A stretch of 14,483 nt of DNA. Source: Spirochaetaceae bacterium. Its GTDB lineage: Bacteria; Spirochaetota; Spirochaetia; DSM-27196; SKKC01. Below, piece after piece: positions 1-5,230 of the stretch (position 1 is its first letter; each line of letters opens with the position of its first letter). The notes under the pieces were generated by a model. The model was not told the origin of the DNA. It searched no databases and saw only the letters and a list, made by a program, of their open reading frames with translations. The stretch is taken from positions 1 to 14,483 of the forward strand of contig PUOG01000025.1 of assembly GCA_003552745.1 (NCBI GenBank), in the 5' to 3' direction. Both the position numbers and the translations under genes were made by a program.

Positions 1-317
1 GAGATGTCGGGGCTCTGGGAGTGTAGCGTGCTCACAACACTCATGCTGTCGGCATCGATCCCGAACGACGGATCGGTATACCCGATCTCGCGTACGACGT
101 TGCGGGCAAGTTCCTGTACGTCGTAGTTAGCCTCGGTGGTTATCTCACCTCCGACGAGAACCATTCCAGTGGTGGTGAAGGTTTCGCACGCAACTCTCGA
201 TTCCGGGTCCTGGTCGAGGCACGCATCGAGAACGGCGTCCGAAACCTGGTCGGCGACCTTGTCCGGGTGGCCTTCGCTGACCGACTCCGATGTAAACAGA
301 TAACGATTGTCTTTCAT
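1..317 (-). CDS. metK: S-adenosylmethionine synthetase, N-terminal part (cut by window edge)
   Basis: MetK makes S-adenosylmethionine from methionine and ATP in the cytosol. Only the first 105 codons are in the window; the rest lies beyond base 1. The reverse-strand translation begins MKDNRYLFTSESVSEGHPDK and continues with KVADQVSDAVLDA. The SEGHPDK segment is the family's N-terminal signature, with the His and Asp that take part in ATP and metal binding. The segment near residues 44-59 (CETFTTTGMVLVGGEITT) also matches the family, whose usual form is ET..TTG.v.v.GEi.T. The ATG at 315-317 is preceded by AAGGAG at a suitable distance, so the start is well supported. The gene diverges from the marR-type gene at 567. 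I recognised no SAM riboswitch in the leader. Identification is very secure; completeness of the gene cannot be judged. Confidence 0.95.
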   Translation of the reverse strand, partial: MKDNRYLFTSESVSEGHPDKVADQVSDAVLDACLDQDPESRVACETFTTTGMVLVGGEITTEANYDVQELARNVVREIGYTDPSFGIDADSMSVVSTLHSQSPDI

Positions 318-332
318 GATAAACTCCTTATC
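318..332 (-). promoter_or_regulatory. metK ribosome binding site inside a small dyad
   Basis: On the minus strand the bases immediately before the metK ATG read GATAA-GGAGT-TTATC. The Shine-Dalgarno core AAGGAG therefore lies across the 5' arm and loop of a perfect 5-bp inverted repeat (318-322 with 328-332). Pairing could partly mask the ribosome site. The stem is short and AT-rich, so a regulatory role is only a possibility. It does confirm the metK start. Confidence 0.4.
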
Positions 333-435
333 GTTTGTTTCGATCTCATGGGTATACCGAAAAGTGTAATCCATAAGATTTCAGTCCCAAATATCGCGAC
401 AAGAAGAATAACGGATTTCCGCGCGTTCGCAAACC

Positions 436-471
436 CTCTATCGCAAAATTCCTGACTTTTTTGCGGTAGAG
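436..471. promoter_or_regulatory. 13-bp inverted repeat in the metK/marR intergenic region
   Basis: CTCTATCGCAAAA (436-448) pairs with TTTTGCGGTAGAG (459-471) across a 10-base loop. All 13 positions pair if transcribed on the plus strand (one U-G pair). There is one mismatch when read on the minus strand, in the direction of metK. It lies about 120 bp upstream of the metK start and about 95 bp upstream of the marR start. It could be an operator, for example for the adjacent MarR dimer, or a structured leader of metK. It is not a typical terminator for either gene because neither gene ends here. Confidence 0.45.
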
Positions 472-480
472 ACTGCTCGT

Positions 481-503
481 GTCGAAAATATTTCAACTTC
501 GAC
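481..503. promoter_or_regulatory. Candidate operator upstream of marR-type gene
   Basis: The inverted repeat GTCGAA-N11-TTCGAC sits 11 bases upstream of the -35 box at 515-520. MarR-family dimers usually bind palindromes of about this size near their own promoter, so autoregulation is a reasonable guess. The sequence shows only the symmetry. Confidence 0.35.
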
Positions 504-514
504 GTAGTAGTATG

Positions 515-542
515 TTGACAACCGCTGCGCGGCGTGTGTACT
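515..542 (+). promoter_or_regulatory. Candidate sigma-70-type promoter for the marR-type gene
   Basis: A perfect TTGACA (515-520) is followed after 16 bases by TGTACT (537-542), which matches 4 of 6 bases of TATAAT. Transcription from here would start near 549 and give a very short leader before the ribosome site (GAGGA, 553-557). The -35 box is convincing; the -10 box is weak. The rest of the 318-566 gap holds the dyads listed separately; I saw no small gene in it. Confidence 0.45.
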
Positions 543-566
543 TATCAATTAAGAGGAAGACTTGAA

Positions 567-1040
567 ATGGCGCAGGCAACACATTCGGATGACGTTCTTG
601 TTGATCCCATCTATATCCATATCACCAAGCGACTTCGAAAGATAGCGCATGCCATTAACAAGCACTCCAAGTACCTTCAGGAAAGCTTCAAGCTCACGCT
701 CCCGCAGATCATCTGTCTCCGGGAAATCCACGAGCACGGCCCGATTACATTCAGTCGCCTGACGCACATTCTTGCGCTGAACAACTCCACTACGACCGGT
801 ATAGTCGATCGATTGGAGCGCGAACGGCTCGTTCAACGGGTTCGAAGTGCCATTGATCGGCGGCAGATCACCGTTGAGATTACCGACGCCGGAGTGCGGG
901 GGCTCGCCGATGCGCCTCCGCCGTTGAACGCCGATTTCATTGAGCGCTTCGAGCAGCTATCGCAAGAGGACAAGGACGAGATCGTGCATGCGGTCGACCG
1001 CCTCGCGTCGCTGCTGGACACGAGCGACATCGGCCTTTAG
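567..1040 (+). CDS. MarR-family winged-helix transcriptional regulator
   Basis: This is a 157-residue cytoplasmic DNA-binding protein, the usual MarR length. An N-terminal dimerisation helix (about residues 15-40) is followed by a winged helix-turn-helix. Residues 44-90 read LTLPQIICLREIHEHGPITF and then a recognition helix around NNSTTTGIVDRLE. The wing carries the conserved DRR (97-99). The pattern HSK.L....LT.PQ..CL with a later APPPL segment (116-120) resembles the EctR/CosR-like branch that controls osmolyte genes, but no such genes are in view. I chose the ATG at 567 over one at 534 because AAGAGGAAGA lies just upstream at proper spacing and the MarR similarity begins after it. The gene diverges from metK and converges on the secreted protein, ending 15 bp from it. 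Targets and ligand are unknown; autoregulation through the upstream inverted repeats is an inference. Confidence 0.88.
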   Translation: MAQATHSDDVLVDPIYIHITKRLRKIAHAINKHSKYLQESFKLTLPQIICLREIHEHGPITFSRLTHILALNNSTTTGIVDRLERERLVQRVRSAIDRRQITVEITDAGVRGLADAPPPLNADFIERFEQLSQEDKDEIVHAVDRLASLLDTSDIGL

Positions 1041-1055
1041 TGCGTAATCGTGAAA

Positions 1056-1715
1056 CTAGTCTGCTTCGCGAGAGCGCCACTCTTCGGCGACAGTGAAGTC
1101 GAAATAGACCTCCTGAGATTCGCCTGTCTCGTCAACAGCGTCATATATGTAGAGCAGTCGGCCGGCAGAGGACTCTTCGCGGCGATCCTGCGGTTCGAGT
1201 CCAAGTATCTCGAGCACAACGAATTGTTCACGCTCGTAGATGCTGTCGAATGCCGTTTCGGCGCTCTGGCCGTCACCGCTCTCGAATATGGCATCGAGTA
1301 ATCGCTGGAGAAACCACTCGTGCCATTCGTGAGTCTCGTTGTCGTCGAGCTCACGGTAGGTGGCCATCGCGGAGAGATGGAAATCGATAATCGGCATGAA
1401 GTAGAAGTAGTTGGAATTGATGAAGTCGTTGGCGGCTTCGAAGTCACCGGTATCGATCGCCTCATCGAGCGGTTCGAGCGACGTTCGGTCCGGTACGGGG
1501 TTGTACCAACTCGTTCGCGCGTATGCCTCGCGAAGGGAGGCGAACTCCTCGAGCGACGGCTCGCCGGAGAGAACCGCGTTGGCGATCTCGAAGTACGCAT
1601 CGTCATCGTAGGCCATTGCGCTGCCGACCGCTGTCAATGCGATCAGTGCGACGAGAAATCCAGTGAATACCGCTCCTCTCATGGCTGACACCATATCACG
1701 GCCCGGAGGTCGCAT
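1056..1715 (-). CDS. Secreted (periplasmic) protein of unknown function
   Basis: I do not recognise the family. The protein has a clear signal peptide: an Arg-containing start, the hydrophobic core VFTGFLVALIALTAVGSA, then the cleavage-like AMA before YDDDAYF. There is no lipobox cysteine, so it is probably soluble in the periplasm or exported. The mature part (about 185 residues) is acidic and aromatic-rich, with runs such as NSNYFYFMP and HEWHEWFLQRL, and looks mostly helical, perhaps helical repeats. It has no cysteines after the signal. The start is uncertain: ATGs at 1715, 1694 and 1682 all precede the signal core. I chose 1715 because GAGAG lies just upstream, but 1682 gives the most compact signal peptide. 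It is transcribed toward marR and stands between two unrelated blocks. That it is a real gene rests on the signal peptide and the coherent composition. Confidence 0.65.
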   Translation of the reverse strand: MRPPGRDMVSAMRGAVFTGFLVALIALTAVGSAMAYDDDAYFEIANAVLSGEPSLEEFASLREAYARTSWYNPVPDRTSLEPLDEAIDTGDFEAANDFINSNYFYFMPIIDFHLSAMATYRELDDNETHEWHEWFLQRLLDAIFESGDGQSAETAFDSIYEREQFVVLEILGLEPQDRREESSAGRLLYIYDAVDETGESQEVYFDFTVAEEWRSREAD

Positions 1716-1720
1716 GCCAC

Positions 1721-1746
1721 TCTCGCATTGCGGTCTCGCATTGCGG
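1721..1746. repeat. Perfect 13-bp tandem duplication
   Basis: TCTCGCATTGCGG occurs twice in direct succession (1721-1733 and 1734-1746). It lies just upstream of the secreted-protein gene. Thirteen bases are not a multiple of three, which argues that this stretch is non-coding. It may be a recent slippage duplication or a pair of protein-binding half sites. Confidence 0.8.
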
Positions 1747-1785
1747 CCCCTTATCGCCGCCCGACCATCGACGAAGATGGTGGTC

Positions 1786-1819
1786 GCGCCGCCCACGCGC
1801 TGAAAGCGGAAGGCGGCGC
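1786..1819 (-). terminator. Strong hairpin after the YeeE pair
   Basis: GCGCCGCC (1786-1793) pairs perfectly with GGCGGCGC (1812-1819), and a shorter CGC/GCG stem lies inside the loop. It starts 8 bp past the stop codon of the downstream YeeE gene, as expected for a transcription terminator. No T-run follows on the minus strand, so termination might be factor-dependent or the hairpin might protect the 3' end. A second small dyad, ACCATC-N6-GATGGT (1764-1781), lies just beyond it. Confidence 0.5.
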
Positions 1820-1827
1820 CGGTGAGG

Positions 1828-2241
1828 CTAATGCGGAAGCACAGGTTTCAGATAGCCGTATACGAGCGCCCCGAGCAGGGCGAAAAAGACAGCGATCAGG
1901 ATGCTCCAATAGCCGGCACCGAGAAGCGAATACATCGGACCCGGACACGCTCCGGCGAGCGCCCAGCCGAAACCGAAGATCACACCCCCGGCGGTATTGC
2001 CGATCTTGTTGAAAGGCTTTCCCTTGAGGTTTATCTCCTCGCCCCCGAATGACTTGAGGTCAAAGCGCTTAACCAGCTGCACGGTGATAATGCCGACCAC
2101 GACCGCACTGCCGATCACGAGGTACATGTACGGTGACTGCAGATGGAACATCTCCTGAATGCGGTACCAGGAGACGACCTCTCCTTTCACCAGCACAATG
2201 CCGAAATAGATTCCGATAATCAGATATTTCAGTAACGCCAT
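1828..2241 (-). CDS. YeeE/YedE (DUF6691) transporter, second half
   Basis: This is a 137-residue inner-membrane protein with four to five hydrophobic segments. It carries the family's conserved ALAGACPGP motif at residues 95-102 with Cys99. In the thiosulfate importer TsuA, single cysteines in such loops pass the sulfur anion through the channel. TsuA is one chain of about 350 residues. Here the same pseudo-symmetric halves appear as two genes, and this one is the second. It starts at ATG 2239-2241, with AGGAGG directly upstream, 13 bp after the stop of its partner, so the two are surely cotranscribed and probably form a heterodimer. The neighbouring persulfide dioxygenase and TauE gene support a role in moving thiosulfate or another reduced sulfur compound. 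The exact substrate cannot be read from the sequence. Confidence 0.88.
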   Translation of the reverse strand: MALLKYLIIGIYFGIVLVKGEVVSWYRIQEMFHLQSPYMYLVIGSAVVVGIITVQLVKRFDLKSFGGEEINLKGKPFNKIGNTAGGVIFGFGWALAGACPGPMYSLLGAGYWSILIAVFFALLGALVYGYLKPVLPH

Positions 2242-2254
2242 ACTCGCCTCCTAT

Positions 2255-2818
2255 TTAAAGACTCACTATGAGCGGAACGATGAGATTCGATACGGCGAAT
2301 CCCCCGACCAGAAACGAGATCGCAGCGACGTACGATCCGGGGTTCAGCAGAGAAGTGCCCATGATCGCGTGGCCGGAGGTGCACCCTCCGGCGTAGCGCG
2401 CGCCGAATCCGACGAGAAAGCCGCCGAGTCCGAGCGAGAGCAGCGGTCGTACGATATTTCCACCGGTAAGTGCGTATATCTCCGCCGGCTGCAACTGCGC
2501 CGGACCTTCCAGCCCCCATGCGGCAAAGAGCTCTCGACCACCCTCGGAGAGCGCCGGCGCCGTGTCGGCTCCCAACAGCGTGACGGCCACGATCCCGCCG
2601 AGGATCGTTCCCGCCACGAATACGAGGCTCCACGCCTGCTTTTTCCAGTCGTACTGAAAGTACTTGGCCTTCGGCTTGATTGTTGCAGCGCAGATGTGCT
2701 GCAGCGAAGTCGACACACCGAAGTGCTTGTTACCCGCGAACATCAGTATCGGTACCATCAAACCGAGTAGTGGACCGGTCACGTACCATGGCCACGGTCC
2801 GGTAATTGCATCCCACAT
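2255..2818 (-). CDS. YeeE/YedE transporter, first half
   Basis: This is a 187-residue inner-membrane protein and the first gene of the YeeE pair. Conserved features are SLQHICAAT (38-46, Cys43) near the end of the first membrane region and the GGCTSGH signature (144-150, Cys146) in a re-entrant loop. The latter is followed by hydrophobic segments to the end. These cysteine loops match those through which thiosulfate passes in TsuA-type proteins. The ATG at 2816-2818 has AAGGAG 10 bases upstream. The gene is read divergently from the cstB-like gene, and the start codons are 116 bp apart. Such YeeE pairs commonly sit beside MBL-rhodanese proteins, as in BigR-type operons, which agrees with the layout here. 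Family assignment is secure; substrate is inferred. Confidence 0.9.
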   Translation of the reverse strand: MWDAITGPWPWYVTGPLLGLMVPILMFAGNKHFGVSTSLQHICAATIKPKAKYFQYDWKKQAWSLVFVAGTILGGIVAVTLLGADTAPALSEGGRELFAAWGLEGPAQLQPAEIYALTGGNIVRPLLSLGLGGFLVGFGARYAGGCTSGHAIMGTSLLNPGSYVAAISFLVGGFAVSNLIVPLIVSL

Positions 2819-2860
2819 ATAAATCGTTCTCCTTGCTTCGGTTGTATTTCTGCTTCAGAT

Positions 2861-2879
2861 GAAATAATACATATATTTC
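2861..2879. promoter_or_regulatory. Candidate operator in the sulfur-gene divergent promoter
   Basis: GAAATA-N7-TATTTC is a 19-bp inverted repeat within the AT-rich 116-bp gap between the divergent yeeE and cstB-like genes. It overlaps the likely -10 region of the leftward promoter. Persulfide-sensing repressors such as CstR and BigR bind AT-rich palindromes in equivalent gaps, but this sequence is not one I can match to a published site. Confidence 0.4.
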
Positions 2880-2882
2880 CTC

Positions 2883-2911
2883 TTGTCAATGTAGCTATAA
2901 TTTAATATATT
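2883..2911 (+). promoter_or_regulatory. Promoter of the cstB-tauE unit, -35 shared with leftward promoter
   Basis: TTGTCA (2883-2888) and TATATT (2906-2911) are separated by exactly 17 bases, close to the sigma-70 consensus. The predicted start near 2918 leaves a short leader before AGGAG (2923-2927). The same bases read on the other strand as TTGACA (2889 to 2884), a perfect -35 for the yeeE pair, with weaker -10 candidates (TATTAT or TTATTT) about 15 bases on. The two promoters therefore appear to overlap back to back. Confidence 0.6.
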
Positions 2912-2934
2912 GGTTTTTGTAAAGGAGAAGGCAT

Positions 2935-4359
2935 ATGTTCATGAAACAGGTTTACGATACCGGGCTCGCACAGGCGGCTTATATTATCGGGTGCCAGGCG
3001 AGCGGGGATGCGATCGTGATCGATCCCGAACGCGACATAGACCAGTACCATCGTATCGCTCGGGAGAACGATCTCCGGATTACCGCGGTGGCCGAGACCC
3101 ACATCCACGCCGACTTCGTCAGCGGTGCCCAGGAGTTCGCACGCGATTCCGATATTACCCTTTACCTTTCAGGAAAGGGTGGTCCCGATTGGTCGTACAA
3201 TTGGGTCGGCGATCGACCGAATACGATATTTCTGGAAGATGGATCCACGTTCTCCGTCGGCAATATCGAGTTCAAGGCCGTGCATAGCCCCGGGCACACA
3301 CCGGAGCACATGAGCTTCCTCGTAACCGACCGCGGTGGGGGTGCAACCGAGCCGATCGCAATCATCACCGGCGACTTCCTGTTCGTTGGTGACGTCGGTC
3401 GTCCCGATCTACTCGAGTCGGCAGCCGGAGTAGCGGGAGCAATGGAGCCGTCGGCGCGAATGCTCGCCGGTTCGCTCGCCACGAGACTCGAAGATCTGCC
3501 GGAGTTTCTACAGGTGCTTCCGGGACATGGAGCGGGAAGTGCGTGCGGAAAGGCCCTGGGTGCGGTTCCGACTTCAACTCTCGGCTATGAGCGCCGTTTC
3601 AACGGCGCGCTGTCGCTCGCGCTTACGAAGCCGGAGCGGTTTGTCGGTGAGGTGTTGAGCGGTCAGCCGGAGCCTCCGCTCTACTTTGCACGCATGAAGC
3701 AGGTTAACCGCGACGGCATCGAGGTTACCGGCGGTGCACCGGAGGCACGTCATCTCGATCCGGCAGCGTTCGTCTCGGAGGCGGCGAAGCCGCAGACGCG
3801 TGTGCTCGATACACGACGAAGCCGTGAGGCGTTCCTCGCCGAGCGCCTGCCGCAGGCGATCAACGCACCGATGAAGGGTACGGAGTTTACGAATGCCGCC
3901 GGTTCCGTCGTTACCGCCGACGAGCGCGTTCTCCTCGTACTCGAAAGCGACGAGGATGCCGACACCGCAGTGCGGCTTCTCTATCGAATCGGCTTTGATC
4001 ACATCGTCGGCTATGTTCGCTTCGATGAGCTGAAAGAGCACGCGCCGAATCATCTTACCACTCTCGCGTCCGAGCGATTCCAGGACTTCTCCATCGACAA
4101 ACTCGGGGAGAACGACGTGGTGCTCGACGTACGTCGCAGTGACGAATTCGCAAGTGCTCACGTCGAGGGTGCACTCCACGTTCCGCACACGCGGATCCGG
4201 ACGCAGCTCGAGAAGCTCGAAACCGGGAAGCGATACTACGTATATTGTCGTACCGGGCGTCGAGCTGCGATCGCCGCATCCTTCCTCGCATCGATTGGCC
4301 ACGATGTCGTGCTGCTCGACGGTGACTGTGAGCACTGCATGACCGCATCGGCGGCGTAA
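2935..4359 (+). CDS. CstB-like persulfide dioxygenase with two rhodanese domains
   Basis: A 474-residue cytosolic enzyme expected to oxidise low-molecular-weight persulfides and hand sulfur to sulfite, giving thiosulfate. Residues 1-250 are a metallo-beta-lactamase fold of the ETHE1 type: THIHAD (55-60), His121 in SPGHT and Asp147 in TGDFLFVGD are the expected mononuclear iron ligands. Cys204 in GSACGK matches the active-site cysteine typical of CstB. Residues about 270-370 form a rhodanese-like domain without a catalytic cysteine. Residues about 385-465 form an active rhodanese domain with loop YCRTGRR and Cys438. This order, dioxygenase, dead rhodanese, live rhodanese, is that of CstB. The C-terminus is unusual: it ends with a CEHC pair (Cys465, Cys468) where a GG..W motif is normal. 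The ATG at 2935 has AGGAG 7 bases upstream. tauE follows after 16 bp. Confidence 0.92.
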   Translation: MFMKQVYDTGLAQAAYIIGCQASGDAIVIDPERDIDQYHRIARENDLRITAVAETHIHADFVSGAQEFARDSDITLYLSGKGGPDWSYNWVGDRPNTIFLEDGSTFSVGNIEFKAVHSPGHTPEHMSFLVTDRGGGATEPIAIITGDFLFVGDVGRPDLLESAAGVAGAMEPSARMLAGSLATRLEDLPEFLQVLPGHGAGSACGKALGAVPTSTLGYERRFNGALSLALTKPERFVGEVLSGQPEPPLYFARMKQVNRDGIEVTGGAPEARHLDPAAFVSEAAKPQTRVLDTRRSREAFLAERLPQAINAPMKGTEFTNAAGSVVTADERVLLVLESDEDADTAVRLLYRIGFDHIVGYVRFDELKEHAPNHLTTLASERFQDFSIDKLGENDVVLDVRRSDEFASAHVEGALHVPHTRIRTQLEKLETGKRYYVYCRTGRRAAIAASFLASIGHDVVLLDGDCEHCMTASAA

Positions 4360-4375
4360 GCGAGAAGGCGATACC

Positions 4376-5179
4376 ATGGAACCGGTGACGGTGGTTCTCG
4401 CCGCGGCTTTCGGTCTCCTCGTAGGTCTCTCCCTCGGACTGACCGGGGGAGGGGGCTCTATCCTCGCGGTACCGCTTCTCGTTTACGGGCTGGGAATGGA
4501 GCTTCGCACCGCGGTAGCCATGTCGTTGGTAATCGTCGGGGGAACATCTCTTTTCGGCGCCATTATCCAGGCAAAGAGCGGGCAGGTATTGTGGCGTGCC
4601 GGCCTGATCCTGGGAGTCGGTGGTATCGCGGTCGCCCCGCTCGGCGCACTCGCCGGTGCGGGTATGTCCGACGATCTGGTGGTGATCCTATTCGCGGCCC
4701 TGATGGTAGTGGTCGGTGTTCAGATGCTGCGTGGTTCGTCGAGCACCGAAGTTCCGGCTGCCGGTAGCTTTGCCTGTCGCACCGACGAACACGGCCGACC
4801 CCAGCCGACTCTCTCGTGTGCGTCGAAACTGCTCGGCGCCGGGGCGTTGACCGGATTCCTCTCCGGTCTCTTCGGTGTCGGTGGAGGTTTCCTGCTCGTG
4901 CCGGCGCTACTGCTCGTGGCTGGGGTTTCGATCCAGCACGCACTCGCAACTTCGCTGGTTGCGATCGCGCTCACGTCGGTCTCCGGGTTCATCTCGAACG
5001 TCGGGGCCGCCGATACGATTCCCGTCGTGGCTGCCCTTGTATTCGCCGCCGGCAGTTTCTTCGGGATGCAGGGCGGGGCGGTGGCGAAGCGCTACCTGCC
5101 GTCGAGGCTGCTGCGCACGATATTCGCGGTAGCGGTCGTTGCAGTCGGTGCGTTCATGGTCTACTCGACGCTCGCGTAA
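4376..5179 (+). CDS. TauE/SafE-family sulfur anion exporter
   Basis: A 267-residue inner-membrane protein with about eight hydrophobic segments in two repeats, each opening with the family's glycine-rich motif: GLTGGGGSILAVPLL (21-35) and GLFGVGGGFLLVPALL (164-179). The family exports sulfite, sulfoacetate and similar anions. It starts at the ATG at 4376, 16 bp after the dioxygenase stop, with GAGAAGG in the gap, so the two genes form an operon. Export of sulfite or thiosulfate produced by the dioxygenase/rhodanese is the natural inference; the same pairing is known in cst and BigR-type loci. A hydrophilic central loop (about 121-150) contains two cysteines (134 and 148), which could bind metal or sulfane sulfur. 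Substrate is not proven by sequence. Confidence 0.9.
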   Translation: MEPVTVVLAAAFGLLVGLSLGLTGGGGSILAVPLLVYGLGMELRTAVAMSLVIVGGTSLFGAIIQAKSGQVLWRAGLILGVGGIAVAPLGALAGAGMSDDLVVILFAALMVVVGVQMLRGSSSTEVPAAGSFACRTDEHGRPQPTLSCASKLLGAGALTGFLSGLFGVGGGFLLVPALLLVAGVSIQHALATSLVAIALTSVSGFISNVGAADTIPVVAALVFAAGSFFGMQGGAVAKRYLPSRLLRTIFAVAVVAVGAFMVYSTLA

Positions 5180-5207
5180 CGATGTGGTGCGCGCGATCGT
5201 TTGTGCC

Positions 5208-5228
5208 GGCCGTGTACCCTGCACGGCC
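5208..5228. terminator. Hairpin between convergent tauE and mrpD
   Basis: GGCCGTG (5208-5214) pairs with CACGGCC (5222-5228) over a 7-base loop. It lies in the 51-bp gap between the two convergent stop codons (5179 and 5231), so it could serve as a shared bidirectional terminator. There is no clear T-run on either side, so the strength is uncertain. Confidence 0.5.
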
Positions 5229-5230
5229 AC

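Noticed and set aside
534..566. Eleven-codon N-terminal extension of the MarR-type protein from an ATG-like start at 534
   Set aside because: It overlaps the predicted promoter and ribosome site, and family similarity begins after the ATG at 567.
333..566. Possible SAM riboswitch ahead of metK
   Set aside because: I could not recognise the conserved cores of the known SAM riboswitch classes. The dyads present do not form their architecture. A covariance search would settle it.
1320..1688. 122-codon open frame on the plus strand opposite the secreted-protein gene
   Set aside because: The minus-strand frame has a clear signal peptide and balanced composition; this frame has neither.
3574..4377. 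267-codon open frame on the minus strand inside the dioxygenase gene
   Set aside because: It is antisense to conserved rhodanese domains, with no recognisable features or ribosome site.
5180..5230. Possible small gene between tauE and mrpD
   Set aside because: The 51-bp gap is too short and contains a 7-bp hairpin that fits a shared terminator.
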